A program made the translations under genes and the position numbers. 48,426 bases of DNA, taken from positions 1 through 48,426 of the forward strand of contig JAQBXN010000061.1 in assembly GCA_027625095.1 (NCBI GenBank), in the 5' to 3' direction. The notes below the pieces were generated by a model. The model ran no database searches. It worked only from the letters and a program-made list of their open reading frames with translations, and was not told the DNA's origin. This document shows, piece by piece, positions 35,362-44,857 of this stretch (its first letter is position 1; each line of letters opens with the position of its first letter). This DNA comes from Planctomycetota bacterium (GTDB lineage Bacteria > Planctomycetota > PUPC01 > JACPCR01).

Positions 35362-38300
35362 ATGAAACAACTTGCTCTACTTCTCATCCTGATCGTCGCT
35401 TCCCCGGTTCATTCCGAGATCCTCGATAACCTCAAACAGAACGAAAAACTGGTGGCTTGGTGCATCGTGCCGTTCGATGCCAAAAAGCGTGGGCCTGAAG
35501 AGCGGGCGAAAATGTTGAAGGCATTGGGCGTCATGCGATGTGCCTATGACTGGCGGGGAGAGCACGTTCCCACGTTTGAAGAAGAGATCCTTCAATACAA
35601 AAAACACGGCATTGAGTTCTTTGCGTTCTGGTCGGCTCACGAGAAGGCTTTCGAGCTGTTCGAAAAGTACAAAATGAGCCCGCAAATCTGGCAGACGCTT
35701 GGTAGCCCAGGTGGGGATACGCAGGAGGCGAAGATTGATGCGGCGGCGAAGTCCATGGTCGGATTGGCTGAGAGAGCGGCGAAGATGGGCAGCAAGCTTG
35801 GTCTTTACAATCACGGCGGATGGGGCGGTGAGCCTAAGAACATGGTGGCAGTCTGTAAACGCCTCCGAGAGACCGGACACGCCAACGTTGGCATTGTTTA
35901 CAACTTCCATCACGGGCATGACCACATTAGCGATTGGGCCGAATCGCTCGCGCTGATGAAACCCTATCTGCTCTGCCTCAACCTGAATGGAATGAATGAT
36001 GGAGCAAATCCCAAAATCCTCGGACTGGCCCAAGGCCAGCATGATCTGGAAATGCTTCAGACGGTCGTGAGGAGCGGTTACAGCGGCCCCATCGGCATTC
36101 TGGATCATCGCGGTCATCTCGATGCAAAAGAGTCTCTGCAGGAGAATCTCGAAGGGGTCGAGTGGATTCGGAAAGAACTCACGGAGCCTGGCAGCGGGGG
36201 GCCGAAACCGAAGCCGAAATCTGCGGCAGCACCAATGCCTGCTCCATCGCCCAGCCAGGCGAAACCGGTCGATTCCATTAACGAAACTTTTGGCAAAGCC
36301 CTGTCTGGTGGAATCCTGATGACGGGAAGAGAGGAATTCAGAGAGCCACCCATTACTGTGGAGTGCCGTGCCCGCCTCCAAGATGCGAAAGGCTACAACA
36401 TTCTGGTGGCGTCAGATCCGAAATCTATCACCGCGCATTGGGAGATCTTTTCAATGAACGGGGCAGGAACTCTGACTGCTTACATTCCGGGCGCCATTCC
36501 AGATCACGTCCAAAGCAATGCGCAGATCTGCGATGGCAAGTGGCATGCGATTGCCATGCAATATGAGCCAGACAGGGTTCGGTTGTGGTTGGACGGAAAG
36601 GTGGTGGCCGATACGAAGATCAAGCTGAAGCCCCGCACTGCTGCTCAACCCAATTCATTGGGCATCGGCCGACTCGTGGGCGGAAATTTGTTCTGCAGGG
36701 GACCGATTGACGAAGTACGTATTTCCGAAGGTATTCGTGAAGACCTTGCGGTCGTTCTGAATACCCCGTTTCCAAATGGCGGAGATGATGTCCTGGGCTA
36801 TTGGAATTTCGATGACCTGATACAAGTGCCAGATTCGATTCCGCAGTCATTTAATCGAAAACCACTCGAACCGGAAGCAAATCCTTATTGGGAGGCCCAT
36901 ATCAATCGCTACCGCGTCTACGATTTTTATGCGAAGCAGGCCCTTCATTACGGCAAGCTCGAAAGCAGGCCACACATGCTGCCTCCTTTCCCGGGACTCG
37001 ATGGCGGCAGTCTGGGCCATTGGGGTTATCAGAACGATCAAAACACCTGGAAAGACGGGCGAATTCGAGCCACGGAGAGCGGTTCAATGGTTAGTGGCGT
37101 GTTTCGCGGGGGCGGGGTAACCGTGCCGCGTGGCGTAAGTGTCCGGCTTGGCAGCAACGGTGAACTTGCCGCCTGCTTCAATCCAGTGACTCTGACCTTC
37201 GAAGCTGTCTGGCAGGGCGGCTTCATCAACTGGTCTGAAGCCCGTCGCGGATTCATGTGCGGCACGCCGATAAACGGCCGTACCGTGCTGACCAACTCTG
37301 GGGTGCAGGGCTGGGAAGGCGTCAGAGACTTCAAGTATCACGGACTTTATCGTCATGGCCCTCGGGTGATCTTTTCCTATCGAATCGGCGAAACGAATGT
37401 TCTCGACAGCGCGTGGGCAAAGAATGGAAAGTTCAGTCGGGTGATTGAACTTGATGGCCCATTGCCTGCCCGGCGGTTGCTCATTGGAAAATTCTCGACT
37501 CCCCTGGATCTGAGTGTCACCAAAGGCATAAAGCTGTTGAAAGAGAACGGCCTCGCCCTGCTAGATTTCAGTGAAGCCCCCGCCAACCTGTGCCGGATTG
37601 AAATAGGCGAGCCCGATGCAATCCACCTTGCTGAGCTTATTAAAGGTGGCCTGCCGCAGTGGCCGAAAAGCATGGTTACAAAGGGCGAACTCGGGAGCGG
37701 TAAGCCATACGCCATCGATACGCTGACGCTGCCTGACGATAATCCCTGGAAGACCCTTTTCTTTGTTGGTGGGCATGACTTCCTACCGGACGGTCGCATC
37801 GCTGTCTGCACGATCCACGGCGAGGTCTGGATTTGCAGCGGTGTCACCGAAAATCTTGAGCGCCTGGAATGGCGACGATTCGCCGCCGGACTTCATCAGC
37901 CGCTGGGCCTCAAGGTTATCGATGGTGACATCCATGTGATGGGCCGGGACCAGATCTCCCGCCTGCACGACTTGAACGCGGACGGGGAAGCCGACTTTTA
38001 TGAATGTGTCTTCAACGCACACGAGACCTCTCCAGGTGGCCACGATTACGTTACCGGGCTGCAGCGTGACAATGCCGGGCGATTTTATTTCGCTTCCGGC
38101 AACCAGGGCCTCTGCCGTGCCTCTGCCGAAGACAATACTGTGGAAGTTCTTGCAACCGGATTCCGCAATCCCAACGGTCTCGCCATAAATGAAGACGCCA
38201 GTGTCATTCTCACCTCGGTGCAGGAAGGCGAGTGGACCCCCGCATCCGCCATCTGCGAGATCGTCAAGGGCGGCCACTACGGGCACGGGGGCCCGCGCCA

Positions 38301-39456
38301 GGGAAAACTCGGATACATGCCGCCCATGCTTTACCTGCCTCGCGGGGTCGACAATTCATGTGGGGGCCAGGCGTTCATCAACAGCAGTCGTTGGGGCCCT
38401 GTCAGCGGCAATTGGGTGCATTTCTCTTCAGGCATGTGCACTCACTTCCTGGTTCTCAGGGAAGTCATCGGCGGCCAGTCACAAGCGGCGGCCATTCCAA
38501 TGCGTGGTGAATTTCTATCAGGCGGGCATCGTGGCCGGTTCTCTCCACACGATGGCCAACTCTACGTCACCGGGGCGCAGGGCTGGGTCAACTACGGCAC
38601 CCGGGACGGATGCCTCCATCGGGTGCGATATACAGGCGGGAGGTTCGAGTATCCGATTGGATATGAAACTCGATCCAACGGAATTCTTCTGAATTTTTCT
38701 GAACCCGTACTCGAAAATTTGAGCGATCCAAAACGCTGGTTCTCCCAGCAGTGGAATTACCAATACAGCTCTGCGTATGGCTCGCCCGAATACTCAGTCA
38801 GACATCCGGGTCAGCCTGGTCATGACGTGGTTGAGATTCAATCCGTTCATCGTCTGGACGGCGGGAGACGAATCTTCATCGAGATACCCCAACTGCAACC
38901 GGTCAACGTCTTACACTTGCACGCGGACGGCACGCCCCGCGTTGAACTGTTCGTCACCATTCATGCACTTGGAAAACCGTTTACCGAGTTCCCCGGGTAC
39001 AAAGCCATCGCCAAGGTGTCCGAACAACCAGCGAAGGGGGCGACTGCCGGGGTGGACATCAATCCGTGGGAACAAGGCAAGGCCGGACGCGCCGTCAGCA
39101 TCCAGTCAGCCGACGGCTTGCAGTTCAGTCCGCGCCGGTTTACCGTCAAGGTCGGCGAACGCATCAGCCTTACCTTCCAGAATCCTGACGCCATGCCACA
39201 CAATTTCGTTCTGGGCGCTTCGGACTCACTCAAACAAATCGGCGGCCTCGCCGACCAGCTTATGGCCGACCCCGATGCCATGAAACACCACTATGTCCCG
39301 AAATCACCCAAGGTACTGGTCTATACAAATATCCTGCAGCCGAAGCAGACACAGACCATCCATTTCAACGCTCCCAAAGAAGCAGGCGAGTATCCCTATC
39401 TCTGTACGTTTCCAGGGCACTGGATGGTCATGAACGGCGTCATGTTAGTGGAATAA
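35362..39456 (+). CDS. Secreted five-domain protein: sugar-isomerase-like, LamG, DUF6797-like, sugar-dehydrogenase-like propeller, azurin-type cupredoxin
   Basis: The 1364-aa protein starts with a signal peptide (MKQLALLLILIVASPVHS). Residues about 20-270 resemble a xylose-isomerase-like TIM barrel (YNHGGWGGEPKNM, GHANVGIVYNFHHGHDH). A Pro/Lys-rich linker (about 275-305) leads to a LamG-type sandwich (about 333-460: DGKWHAIAMQYEPDRVRLWLDG). Residues about 545-720 resemble DUF6797 (RGVSVRLGSNGELAACFNPVTL). Residues about 790-1180 form a glucose/sorbosone-dehydrogenase-like propeller (DFLPDGRIAVCTIHGEVW, GFRNPNGLAINED). The C-terminus (about 1235-1364) is a blue-copper domain with ligands H1280 (MPHNF), C1348, H1353 and M1357 in C-TFPGH-WMVM. 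It is probably an extracytoplasmic sugar-oxidising protein that passes electrons to its own copper domain. The ATG at 35362 is chosen because it opens the signal peptide; the frame is open from 35062. Confidence 0.83.
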   Translation: MKQLALLLILIVASPVHSEILDNLKQNEKLVAWCIVPFDAKKRGPEERAKMLKALGVMRCAYDWRGEHVPTFEEEILQYKKHGIEFFAFWSAHEKAFELFEKYKMSPQIWQTLGSPGGDTQEAKIDAAAKSMVGLAERAAKMGSKLGLYNHGGWGGEPKNMVAVCKRLRETGHANVGIVYNFHHGHDHISDWAESLALMKPYLLCLNLNGMNDGANPKILGLAQGQHDLEMLQTVVRSGYSGPIGILDHRGHLDAKESLQENLEGVEWIRKELTEPGSGGPKPKPKSAAAPMPAPSPSQAKPVDSINETFGKALSGGILMTGREEFREPPITVECRARLQDAKGYNILVASDPKSITAHWEIFSMNGAGTLTAYIPGAIPDHVQSNAQICDGKWHAIAMQYEPDRVRLWLDGKVVADTKIKLKPRTAAQPNSLGIGRLVGGNLFCRGPIDEVRISEGIREDLAVVLNTPFPNGGDDVLGYWNFDDLIQVPDSIPQSFNRKPLEPEANPYWEAHINRYRVYDFYAKQALHYGKLESRPHMLPPFPGLDGGSLGHWGYQNDQNTWKDGRIRATESGSMVSGVFRGGGVTVPRGVSVRLGSNGELAACFNPVTLTFEAVWQGGFINWSEARRGFMCGTPINGRTVLTNSGVQGWEGVRDFKYHGLYRHGPRVIFSYRIGETNVLDSAWAKNGKFSRVIELDGPLPARRLLIGKFSTPLDLSVTKGIKLLKENGLALLDFSEAPANLCRIEIGEPDAIHLAELIKGGLPQWPKSMVTKGELGSGKPYAIDTLTLPDDNPWKTLFFVGGHDFLPDGRIAVCTIHGEVWICSGVTENLERLEWRRFAAGLHQPLGLKVIDGDIHVMGRDQISRLHDLNADGEADFYECVFNAHETSPGGHDYVTGLQRDNAGRFYFASGNQGLCRASAEDNTVEVLATGFRNPNGLAINEDASVILTSVQEGEWTPASAICEIVKGGHYGHGGPRQGKLGYMPPMLYLPRGVDNSCGGQAFINSSRWGPVSGNWVHFSSGMCTHFLVLREVIGGQSQAAAIPMRGEFLSGGHRGRFSPHDGQLYVTGAQGWVNYGTRDGCLHRVRYTGGRFEYPIGYETRSNGILLNFSEPVLENLSDPKRWFSQQWNYQYSSAYGSPEYSVRHPGQPGHDVVEIQSVHRLDGGRRIFIEIPQLQPVNVLHLHADGTPRVELFVTIHALGKPFTEFPGYKAIAKVSEQPAKGATAGVDINPWEQGKAGRAVSIQSADGLQFSPRRFTVKVGERISLTFQNPDAMPHNFVLGASDSLKQIGGLADQLMADPDAMKHHYVPKSPKVLVYTNILQPKQTQTIHFNAPKEAGEYPYLCTFPGHWMVMNGVMLVE

Positions 39457-39856
39457 AATCTTCTGGTGCCAGCCAGGGTAACCTTCCTCCCACCGAACTC
39501 TAACATGGCCCTGCGACCTCAATCACTTACCCGATGACCGTCTCATTTTTGAAATTCCTGCAGCCCTGCTGTCACAAACAGCCACTGACCGCTACGATTG
39601 GATTCGCCCGAAGGTAGTGGCCGGTCCTATTACAGCAGGGCCACCCGCAGGTTTTGAAACTTTGTGACTGTTCGGCGGTTTGAAGAAGACAGAATAATAA
39701 GAGGCGCCAACAAGTACCTTAAATTGCACGTATTGGGAAGGTTTCTCCGAGCCGGTGTTTGGTGATTCATCATTCTGTCCAAAATTATTCTGTCTTATTT
39801 CTAGCCAAGCGTGCCCCACTGAACATTTCTGAAACTTTTATAATTATGGAGAGAAC
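39457..39856. other. Intergenic region with inverted GACAGAATAAT repeats
   Basis: A 13-bp perfect inverted pair, AAGACAGAATAAT (39686-39698) and ATTATTCTGTCTT (39784-39796), encloses 85 bp. A third, related motif (ATTCATCATTCTGTC, 39765-39779) lies next to the right arm. No gene is supported. GGAGAG at 39848-39853 is a good ribosome binding site for the cupin gene. Confidence 0.6.
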
Positions 39857-40282
39857 ATGGCCAAGATAACAGAGTTCAAAGGCTATACAGACAAGAGCAA
39901 GGTGCCGGATATCGCCAAGCCTGAGACGCCTCCCGACCCGATGATTGTCAACGTTCAAGATGGAGTGCCCGTCGTGTATCCTGGCTGCCATGGTGTGGGA
40001 GTGCGCGTGGTGCATCCTGTGAATCCCAAGGCGCCGGCGGAGAATATGGGACTTGTATTGTTTTATGTGCCGCCCCACGTGGTGTTGGAGCCTGGCTCGC
40101 ATCCCACGGAAGAAACCTATGTCATCATGGAAGGCGAAGGAGAGATGACTTTTCACCGCTACAAGAAGACGGTGAAAAAAGGCGACTTCATTTACCTCCC
40201 CCCGTGGTGCGTGCACGGGATCGAAAATACCGGAACTGAAATTCTGGTCGTCTTGATTTGCACGTCGCCACCAAACCCTTAG
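39857..40282 (+). CDS. Small cupin-domain protein
   Basis: The 141-aa single-domain cupin has EPGSHPTEETYVIMEGEGEM (residues 78-97) as motif 1, with His82 and Glu86 as likely metal ligands, and LPPWCVHGIENTG (114-126) as motif 2, with His120. Such small cupins act as isomerases, oxygenases or sugar-binding proteins. The ATG has a clear GGAG 5 nt upstream. The heterodimeric ABC exporter follows 120 bp later on the same strand, so a shared transcript is possible. The substrate is unknown. Confidence 0.9.
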   Translation: MAKITEFKGYTDKSKVPDIAKPETPPDPMIVNVQDGVPVVYPGCHGVGVRVVHPVNPKAPAENMGLVLFYVPPHVVLEPGSHPTEETYVIMEGEGEMTFHRYKKTVKKGDFIYLPPWCVHGIENTGTEILVVLICTSPPNP

Positions 40283-40402
40283 CAGGACCGAAAGCCGCGA
40301 TGGTTATAAGTGGACCCGTTAGGTAAGATACCTTTCCTGCCTGACTTTCCTTCAAGACCAATTTTCGGTCCCCCCCTCTATGGTGGCTTTCTACCAGGAT
40401 TT

Positions 40403-42205
40403 ATGAATCGCTGCCGGGTTCTTTTCGAATTTCTTCGCCCCCTTTGCTGGAGGCTGGCCGCCGCATTGGCTGTAACTGCAGTTCTCACGGTGCTGGGGCT
40501 CGTCCCTCCTCTGTTGCTGAAGTCCGTCATTGACGACGTAATCCAAAAAAGCAATGCCGGACTTCTGCCGATTATCGCTGCCATCGCTGTGAGCGTCGCT
40601 CTCTTCACTCCGATCGTCGGATTCTATTCCAGCGTAATTATTGCGTATTTGGGCCGGCGATTCGTGTTCGACGTCCGCAACACGCTCTACAGAAAAATCC
40701 TCAGTCATTCGATGGGATTCTTTCATGAGATGAGCGCCGGCCGTTTGATGGCGCGGCTGATGGAAGACACCGCGGCGGTACAGCGAATGATTACCGCCAA
40801 CAGCGTGACGCTGGTGAATGACACTGTCTCGTTCTTTTTCTGTATGGCGGCTCTCATTTATCTGAGGTGGGAGCTTGGGCTCGTCGTCGTCGGGCTAGTA
40901 CCCCTTTATGTTTTCAACCATCATTTTTTCGTGCGTCGCATCGAGAGGAAAAATCAGGAGATGCTCTCGTACCGGGAGCGCGTGGTGGCCCAGATTGAGG
41001 AGCGCATCAGCGGCACCCGGCTGGTCAAAATGTTTTCGCAGGAAAAAGCTGAATCGGAGCGTCTGAGAGAACGGCTGGACGAAATCGTTCGGCTGGCGTC
41101 GGCAGGCACGCTTCTGAATTCGATGTTCACTGGGATGGCCACCTCAATTACAAGCCTTGGCAATGCCCTCCTCTTCGGTCTGGGCTGTTTTCTCGTGCTG
41201 CACGACTGGATGACATACGGCGAAGTCATGGCGTTCATGGCTTATCTGACGCGTATGCTCCATTCAGCACTGAACTTCACTCAGATTACAGGACAGCTTC
41301 AGGAGACCATGGTTTCTGTGGATCGGGTCACCGAGATCCTGGAGAAACCGCTGGAATTGCAGGAAAAGGTCGATGCAACGGAACTTCCCCCTGTTAGCGG
41401 ACACATCCGTTTCGAAAACGTGCAGTTCGGCTACATCGAAAGCCAGCCGGTGTTGTCTGATTTCAACCTGGAGATCCCGGCCGGCAAGGTCGTTGCACTC
41501 GTGGGCCATTCCGGATGTGGAAAGAGCACACTTACCTCTCTACTGCTGAGATTTTATGACCCACAGCAAGGACGAATTCTCATCGATGGCTATGACATCT
41601 CGACGGTCAAGCTGAAATCACTTCGGCTACAGATGAGCCAGGTGCTCCAGCAACCGTTCATGTTCGATGACACTATTCGAGAGAACATTCGATATGGAAG
41701 ACCGGACGCTACCGATGCGGAAATCAGGGAGGTTGCCAAAATTGCAAACCTTTCAAAATGGGTTGAAAGCCTGACGGACCAGTACGACACCGTTCTTGGA
41801 GAAAGAGGGCTTCGCCCTTCGCTGGGGCAGAAACAACAGCTTTCGATCGCCCGCGCAATCATGACTGACCCCGCAATTCTGATCATGGACGAAGCCACTT
41901 CTTCGCTTGATGCTGCATCAGAGGCGCTGATCCAGGGGGCACTCGAACGAGTCCTGAAGGGCAGAACTTCGATGGTTGTGGCACACCGGCTTTCGACTAT
42001 CCGTAACGCAGACCTGATCGTTGTGATGGACCATGGCAGAGCGGTCGAGACGGGGGCCCATGAGGACCTGATGCAGATTGAAGGCGGTCGATATCGGGCT
42101 TACTACACCCGGCAAAGCGAAGGCATCGATATTCCCTCTGACGACCTCGCAGAATCGGAACAAACAGCCGGGTTGTCCAGATCGGAACTGAGGGCCATCA
42201 AATGA
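40403..42205 (+). CDS. ABC exporter half-transporter, subunit 1 (degenerate signature motif)
   Basis: The 600-aa type-IV ABC exporter half has six predicted membrane helices in residues about 10-300, then a nucleotide-binding domain with Walker A GHSGCGKST (368-376, Lys374), Walker B ILIMDEATS (Asp496, Glu497) and H-loop VVAHRLSTI. The signature, normally LSGGQ, is PSLGQ (472-476). The gene overlaps subunit 2 by ATGA. The GTG at 40310 is a possible start, but the ATG at 40403 (MNRCRVLFEFLRPL) gives the normal lead before helix 1 and a length matching the partner. Lipids, peptides or drugs are typical cargo; the cargo here is unknown. Confidence 0.92.
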   Translation: MNRCRVLFEFLRPLCWRLAAALAVTAVLTVLGLVPPLLLKSVIDDVIQKSNAGLLPIIAAIAVSVALFTPIVGFYSSVIIAYLGRRFVFDVRNTLYRKILSHSMGFFHEMSAGRLMARLMEDTAAVQRMITANSVTLVNDTVSFFFCMAALIYLRWELGLVVVGLVPLYVFNHHFFVRRIERKNQEMLSYRERVVAQIEERISGTRLVKMFSQEKAESERLRERLDEIVRLASAGTLLNSMFTGMATSITSLGNALLFGLGCFLVLHDWMTYGEVMAFMAYLTRMLHSALNFTQITGQLQETMVSVDRVTEILEKPLELQEKVDATELPPVSGHIRFENVQFGYIESQPVLSDFNLEIPAGKVVALVGHSGCGKSTLTSLLLRFYDPQQGRILIDGYDISTVKLKSLRLQMSQVLQQPFMFDDTIRENIRYGRPDATDAEIREVAKIANLSKWVESLTDQYDTVLGERGLRPSLGQKQQLSIARAIMTDPAILIMDEATSSLDAASEALIQGALERVLKGRTSMVVAHRLSTIRNADLIVVMDHGRAVETGAHEDLMQIEGGRYRAYYTRQSEGIDIPSDDLAESEQTAGLSRSELRAIK

Positions 42206-43998
42206 ATGAACTTCGACGTATCTGCACGGATTACCTGAAGCCTCACTGGCTGCGAATGGTCGTCATTGCCGTTCTTTCGCTGCTGGTCGCACTGTCCCCG
42301 TTTTTGTTCGGCTACCTTTCGCGCGTGATGGTGGATGACGTGCTGCGAATCAACGCGACTATCGATCTAGATCTCAGCCTGGAGGGACATGACGACAGGC
42401 TCCACCTCTTTACACTCATCATCGGAGCGCTGCTCGGCTCTCATCTGCTGCTTATCGGCGCAAACGCTCTTCACACATATCTGCTCCGCACCCTCGCATT
42501 TGACGTCATCTATCGAATTCGGCACGAGCTTCACGACAAGTTTCAGGCCCTTCAAGTGGGTTTCTTTGACAGAAACCTGACGGGCAAACTTATGGCACGA
42601 CTGCTGGATGACGTGGGAGCTATGAACAACAGTATTTCAACGGTATTCATGCCCGGGCTCACAGCGACAGCCAGCCTTGCCATCGGTATCTACATACTGT
42701 TCTGGATCGAACCTACCCTGGCAGTGCTCGCCCTGCTCGCCCTGCCGGTTTCTGTGCTTGCCCACAACTCTCTGATTGGCAGAGTGCGCACTGTACATGA
42801 AGGCATTCGTGCACTGAATGCCGAGATGTATGGCGCCGTCGGGGACGCGCTGAACGGAATCAAGGTCGTGAAGACCTTCGTCCGGGAAAGAGGGGAAGAG
42901 CATCGGTTCAAGAAGATCAATCTCAATCGCTTCAGGCTCCTTCACCAGCACGCAACGCTTTCTTCGATCCTGTCCGGTATTTCTTCCCTTGCCGGAGCAT
43001 TGGGGCTGGCCGTTGTGCTGTACGTGGGCACGCGCATGACGCTCGCCGGGGAAATGACCACGGGTAGCTTTCTGTTCTTTTACACCTCCGCCGCCCTGCT
43101 TTTTGGCCCACTCAACGTGCTGCTCTCACTGCATGTACAGGTTCAGGCCGTCATTGTTTCCGCGCGCAAAGTATTCGAAATCCTGGATCACAAAGTCACT
43201 ATCAAGGACCGGGCGGATGCCCGAGATCTCGAAACCGCGACCGGCTGGGTCATCTTTGCCGGAGTGTGGTTTCGATATCCTGGCTACGGCCTCGATGTTC
43301 TCAGGAATCTGACATTCGAAGTTCCGCCGGCAACCCGCATTGCACTGGTCGGGGCGTCCGGTGCAGGTAAAACAACTATCTCGAACCTGCTTACCAGATT
43401 CTACGATGTGACGGCCGGAGAGATTCTCCTGGACATGGTCGACATACGCAGTCTCAAATTGGAGTCGCTAAGAAAGCACATTCGCATCGTGCCGCAGGAA
43501 CCGATTCTGTTCAGCAACACAATCCGGGAAATCATCCGTTACGGTCATCCGGACGCGACAGATAAGGATGTGATTCGAGCAGCGATAACTGCGCAGATAC
43601 ACGACTTTATTGAGGAACTTCCGGACGGTTACGACACCATCGTAGGCGAGGAGGGTGTGGCCCTTTCCGGTGGCCAAAGGCAACGGCTGGCCTTCGCTAT
43701 GGCATTGGTGACCAATCCAACGGTGCTGATTCTTGACGACAGCACTTCCGCTCTCGATGTCGAGACCGCATCCCAACTGGAAGAGGCAATGGACACGATT
43801 ATGGCCGGAAGAACGGTGTTTATCATCACGCACCGGCTTGCAACCGCGATGCGTTCAGATCGCATTCTGGTCCTCGACCAGGGCCGACTGGTAGAAGAAG
43901 GAACTCATGATTACCTCATGTCCACCGGCGGCCGTTACTCCCATCTGTTTGCCACCCAGGTTCAAATGCAATTCGGAGCAAAGGTGGAGGCGATCTGA
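42202..43998 (+). CDS. ABC exporter half-transporter, subunit 2 (Walker B Glu replaced by Asp)
   Basis: The 598-aa exporter half has a six-helix membrane domain followed by a nucleotide-binding domain with Walker A GASGAGKTT (384-392, Lys390), a consensus signature LSGGQ (488-492), Walker B VLILDDSTS with Asp513 where the catalytic Glu normally is, and H-loop FIITHRL. The start ATG overlaps the stop of subunit 1 (ATGA), implying coupled translation. The defects of the two subunits meet in the same ATP site: Walker B of this protein with the odd signature of subunit 1. That leaves one consensus site, as in TM287/288-type heterodimers. Confidence 0.92.
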   Translation: MNELRRICTDYLKPHWLRMVVIAVLSLLVALSPFLFGYLSRVMVDDVLRINATIDLDLSLEGHDDRLHLFTLIIGALLGSHLLLIGANALHTYLLRTLAFDVIYRIRHELHDKFQALQVGFFDRNLTGKLMARLLDDVGAMNNSISTVFMPGLTATASLAIGIYILFWIEPTLAVLALLALPVSVLAHNSLIGRVRTVHEGIRALNAEMYGAVGDALNGIKVVKTFVRERGEEHRFKKINLNRFRLLHQHATLSSILSGISSLAGALGLAVVLYVGTRMTLAGEMTTGSFLFFYTSAALLFGPLNVLLSLHVQVQAVIVSARKVFEILDHKVTIKDRADARDLETATGWVIFAGVWFRYPGYGLDVLRNLTFEVPPATRIALVGASGAGKTTISNLLTRFYDVTAGEILLDMVDIRSLKLESLRKHIRIVPQEPILFSNTIREIIRYGHPDATDKDVIRAAITAQIHDFIEELPDGYDTIVGEEGVALSGGQRQRLAFAMALVTNPTVLILDDSTSALDVETASQLEEAMDTIMAGRTVFIITHRLATAMRSDRILVLDQGRLVEEGTHDYLMSTGGRYSHLFATQVQMQFGAKVEAI

Positions 43999-44052
43999 TC
44001 GGGCAAACTTTCCGGTTGAACAATCAACACCTGGCTCCGTTCGGCGGCAAGC

Positions 44053-44757
44053 TTATCGATCGTTCCCGTCGTAAATGTGGTCTCCACGCACAAGCACTCG
44101 TTTAGGATTCCCGGCATCCATGAGTTCATCTACGCTGTGGTATCCGGCGGTCATGCTCATCCGAGTGGCGCCGGACCTGTTCAATCCACCGGTGTGAATG
44201 ATCATACTGTCAATGACCAGCATCCCTCCCTCGGGCATGGGAATGGGAAGGAGTTGTTCGCGGAGCCGGGTTTCCTGCAGCCACTCATTCTGCTCGAACG
44301 ACGCTTTGGTGGACGTCGGGAGAGTCTGCGAACCGGGCAGCACCAAGGTGCAGCCGTTCTCGACAGTTGTTTCTTCCAGATAAAAGATCACTGTGACGAT
44401 GTTACGGGTCCACTGCATGATGTCTCTATGCAGGTAGGTGCTCTTGTTCGAGAGGTTCAGCGTGGCGTGGTTATGGCGATTTCGGATGAACTCAATGTTG
44501 GGTCCTATGAGACTTTCCATTGGTTCAAGAACCTCCTCGCAGGTGATCGTATCCCTGAAAATCGCCGCTCTGTCCCAGATTTTTGACAGCCGAACTACAC
44601 GCCCCTCCGCATTTCTTACGGCAGGCTCGACCACATTTTCGATATCCTTGAGGATTGTCTCTCTGAGCGAGCTAACCCGGTCCGAAGACAGAACTGTTGG
44701 CAGTCTCAAGAATCCGTTGTGGCGGAAATAGCGGACTTCTTCTGGATGGAGCTTCAT
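44053..44757 (-). CDS. Phytanoyl-CoA dioxygenase (PhyH) family protein, copy 5
   Basis: The 234-aa predicted Fe(II)/2-oxoglutarate oxygenase has H110-R-D112 (YLHRDIMQW), H188 (SMIIHTGGLN) and R199 (ATRMSMTAGYH). VRYFRHNGFLRLPTVL is the opening PhyH strand. The frame is open to 44832, but the Met at 44757 (MKLHPEEVRYF) matches the usual start. Its first ~70 bp of coding sequence and about 50 bp upstream are duplicated near 45.6 kb. The gene converges on the ABC exporter, with about 55 bp between stops. A toxin-antitoxin pair lies just upstream on the same strand. Confidence 0.88.
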   Translation of the reverse strand: MKLHPEEVRYFRHNGFLRLPTVLSSDRVSSLRETILKDIENVVEPAVRNAEGRVVRLSKIWDRAAIFRDTITCEEVLEPMESLIGPNIEFIRNRHNHATLNLSNKSTYLHRDIMQWTRNIVTVIFYLEETTVENGCTLVLPGSQTLPTSTKASFEQNEWLQETRLREQLLPIPMPEGGMLVIDSMIIHTGGLNRSGATRMSMTAGYHSVDELMDAGNPKRVLVRGDHIYDGNDR

Positions 44758-44812
44758 TTGGCGCGGCCGTGTGTTTCGACGAAACGGAGTCATCAGTGGA
44801 TGCAATTGTCTC
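44684..44812. repeat. Direct repeat, left copy (5' end of PhyH-5)
   Basis: It shares about 130 bp with 45550-45678, offset 866 bp, covering the first codons of PhyH-5 and its upstream flank (GTCTCAAGAATCCGTTGTGG identical in both). Confidence 0.85.
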
Positions 44813-44857
44813 CCGCAGGGCCTTCCGTTCACTCACCCTGTTATCCCCTCGTTGGAT

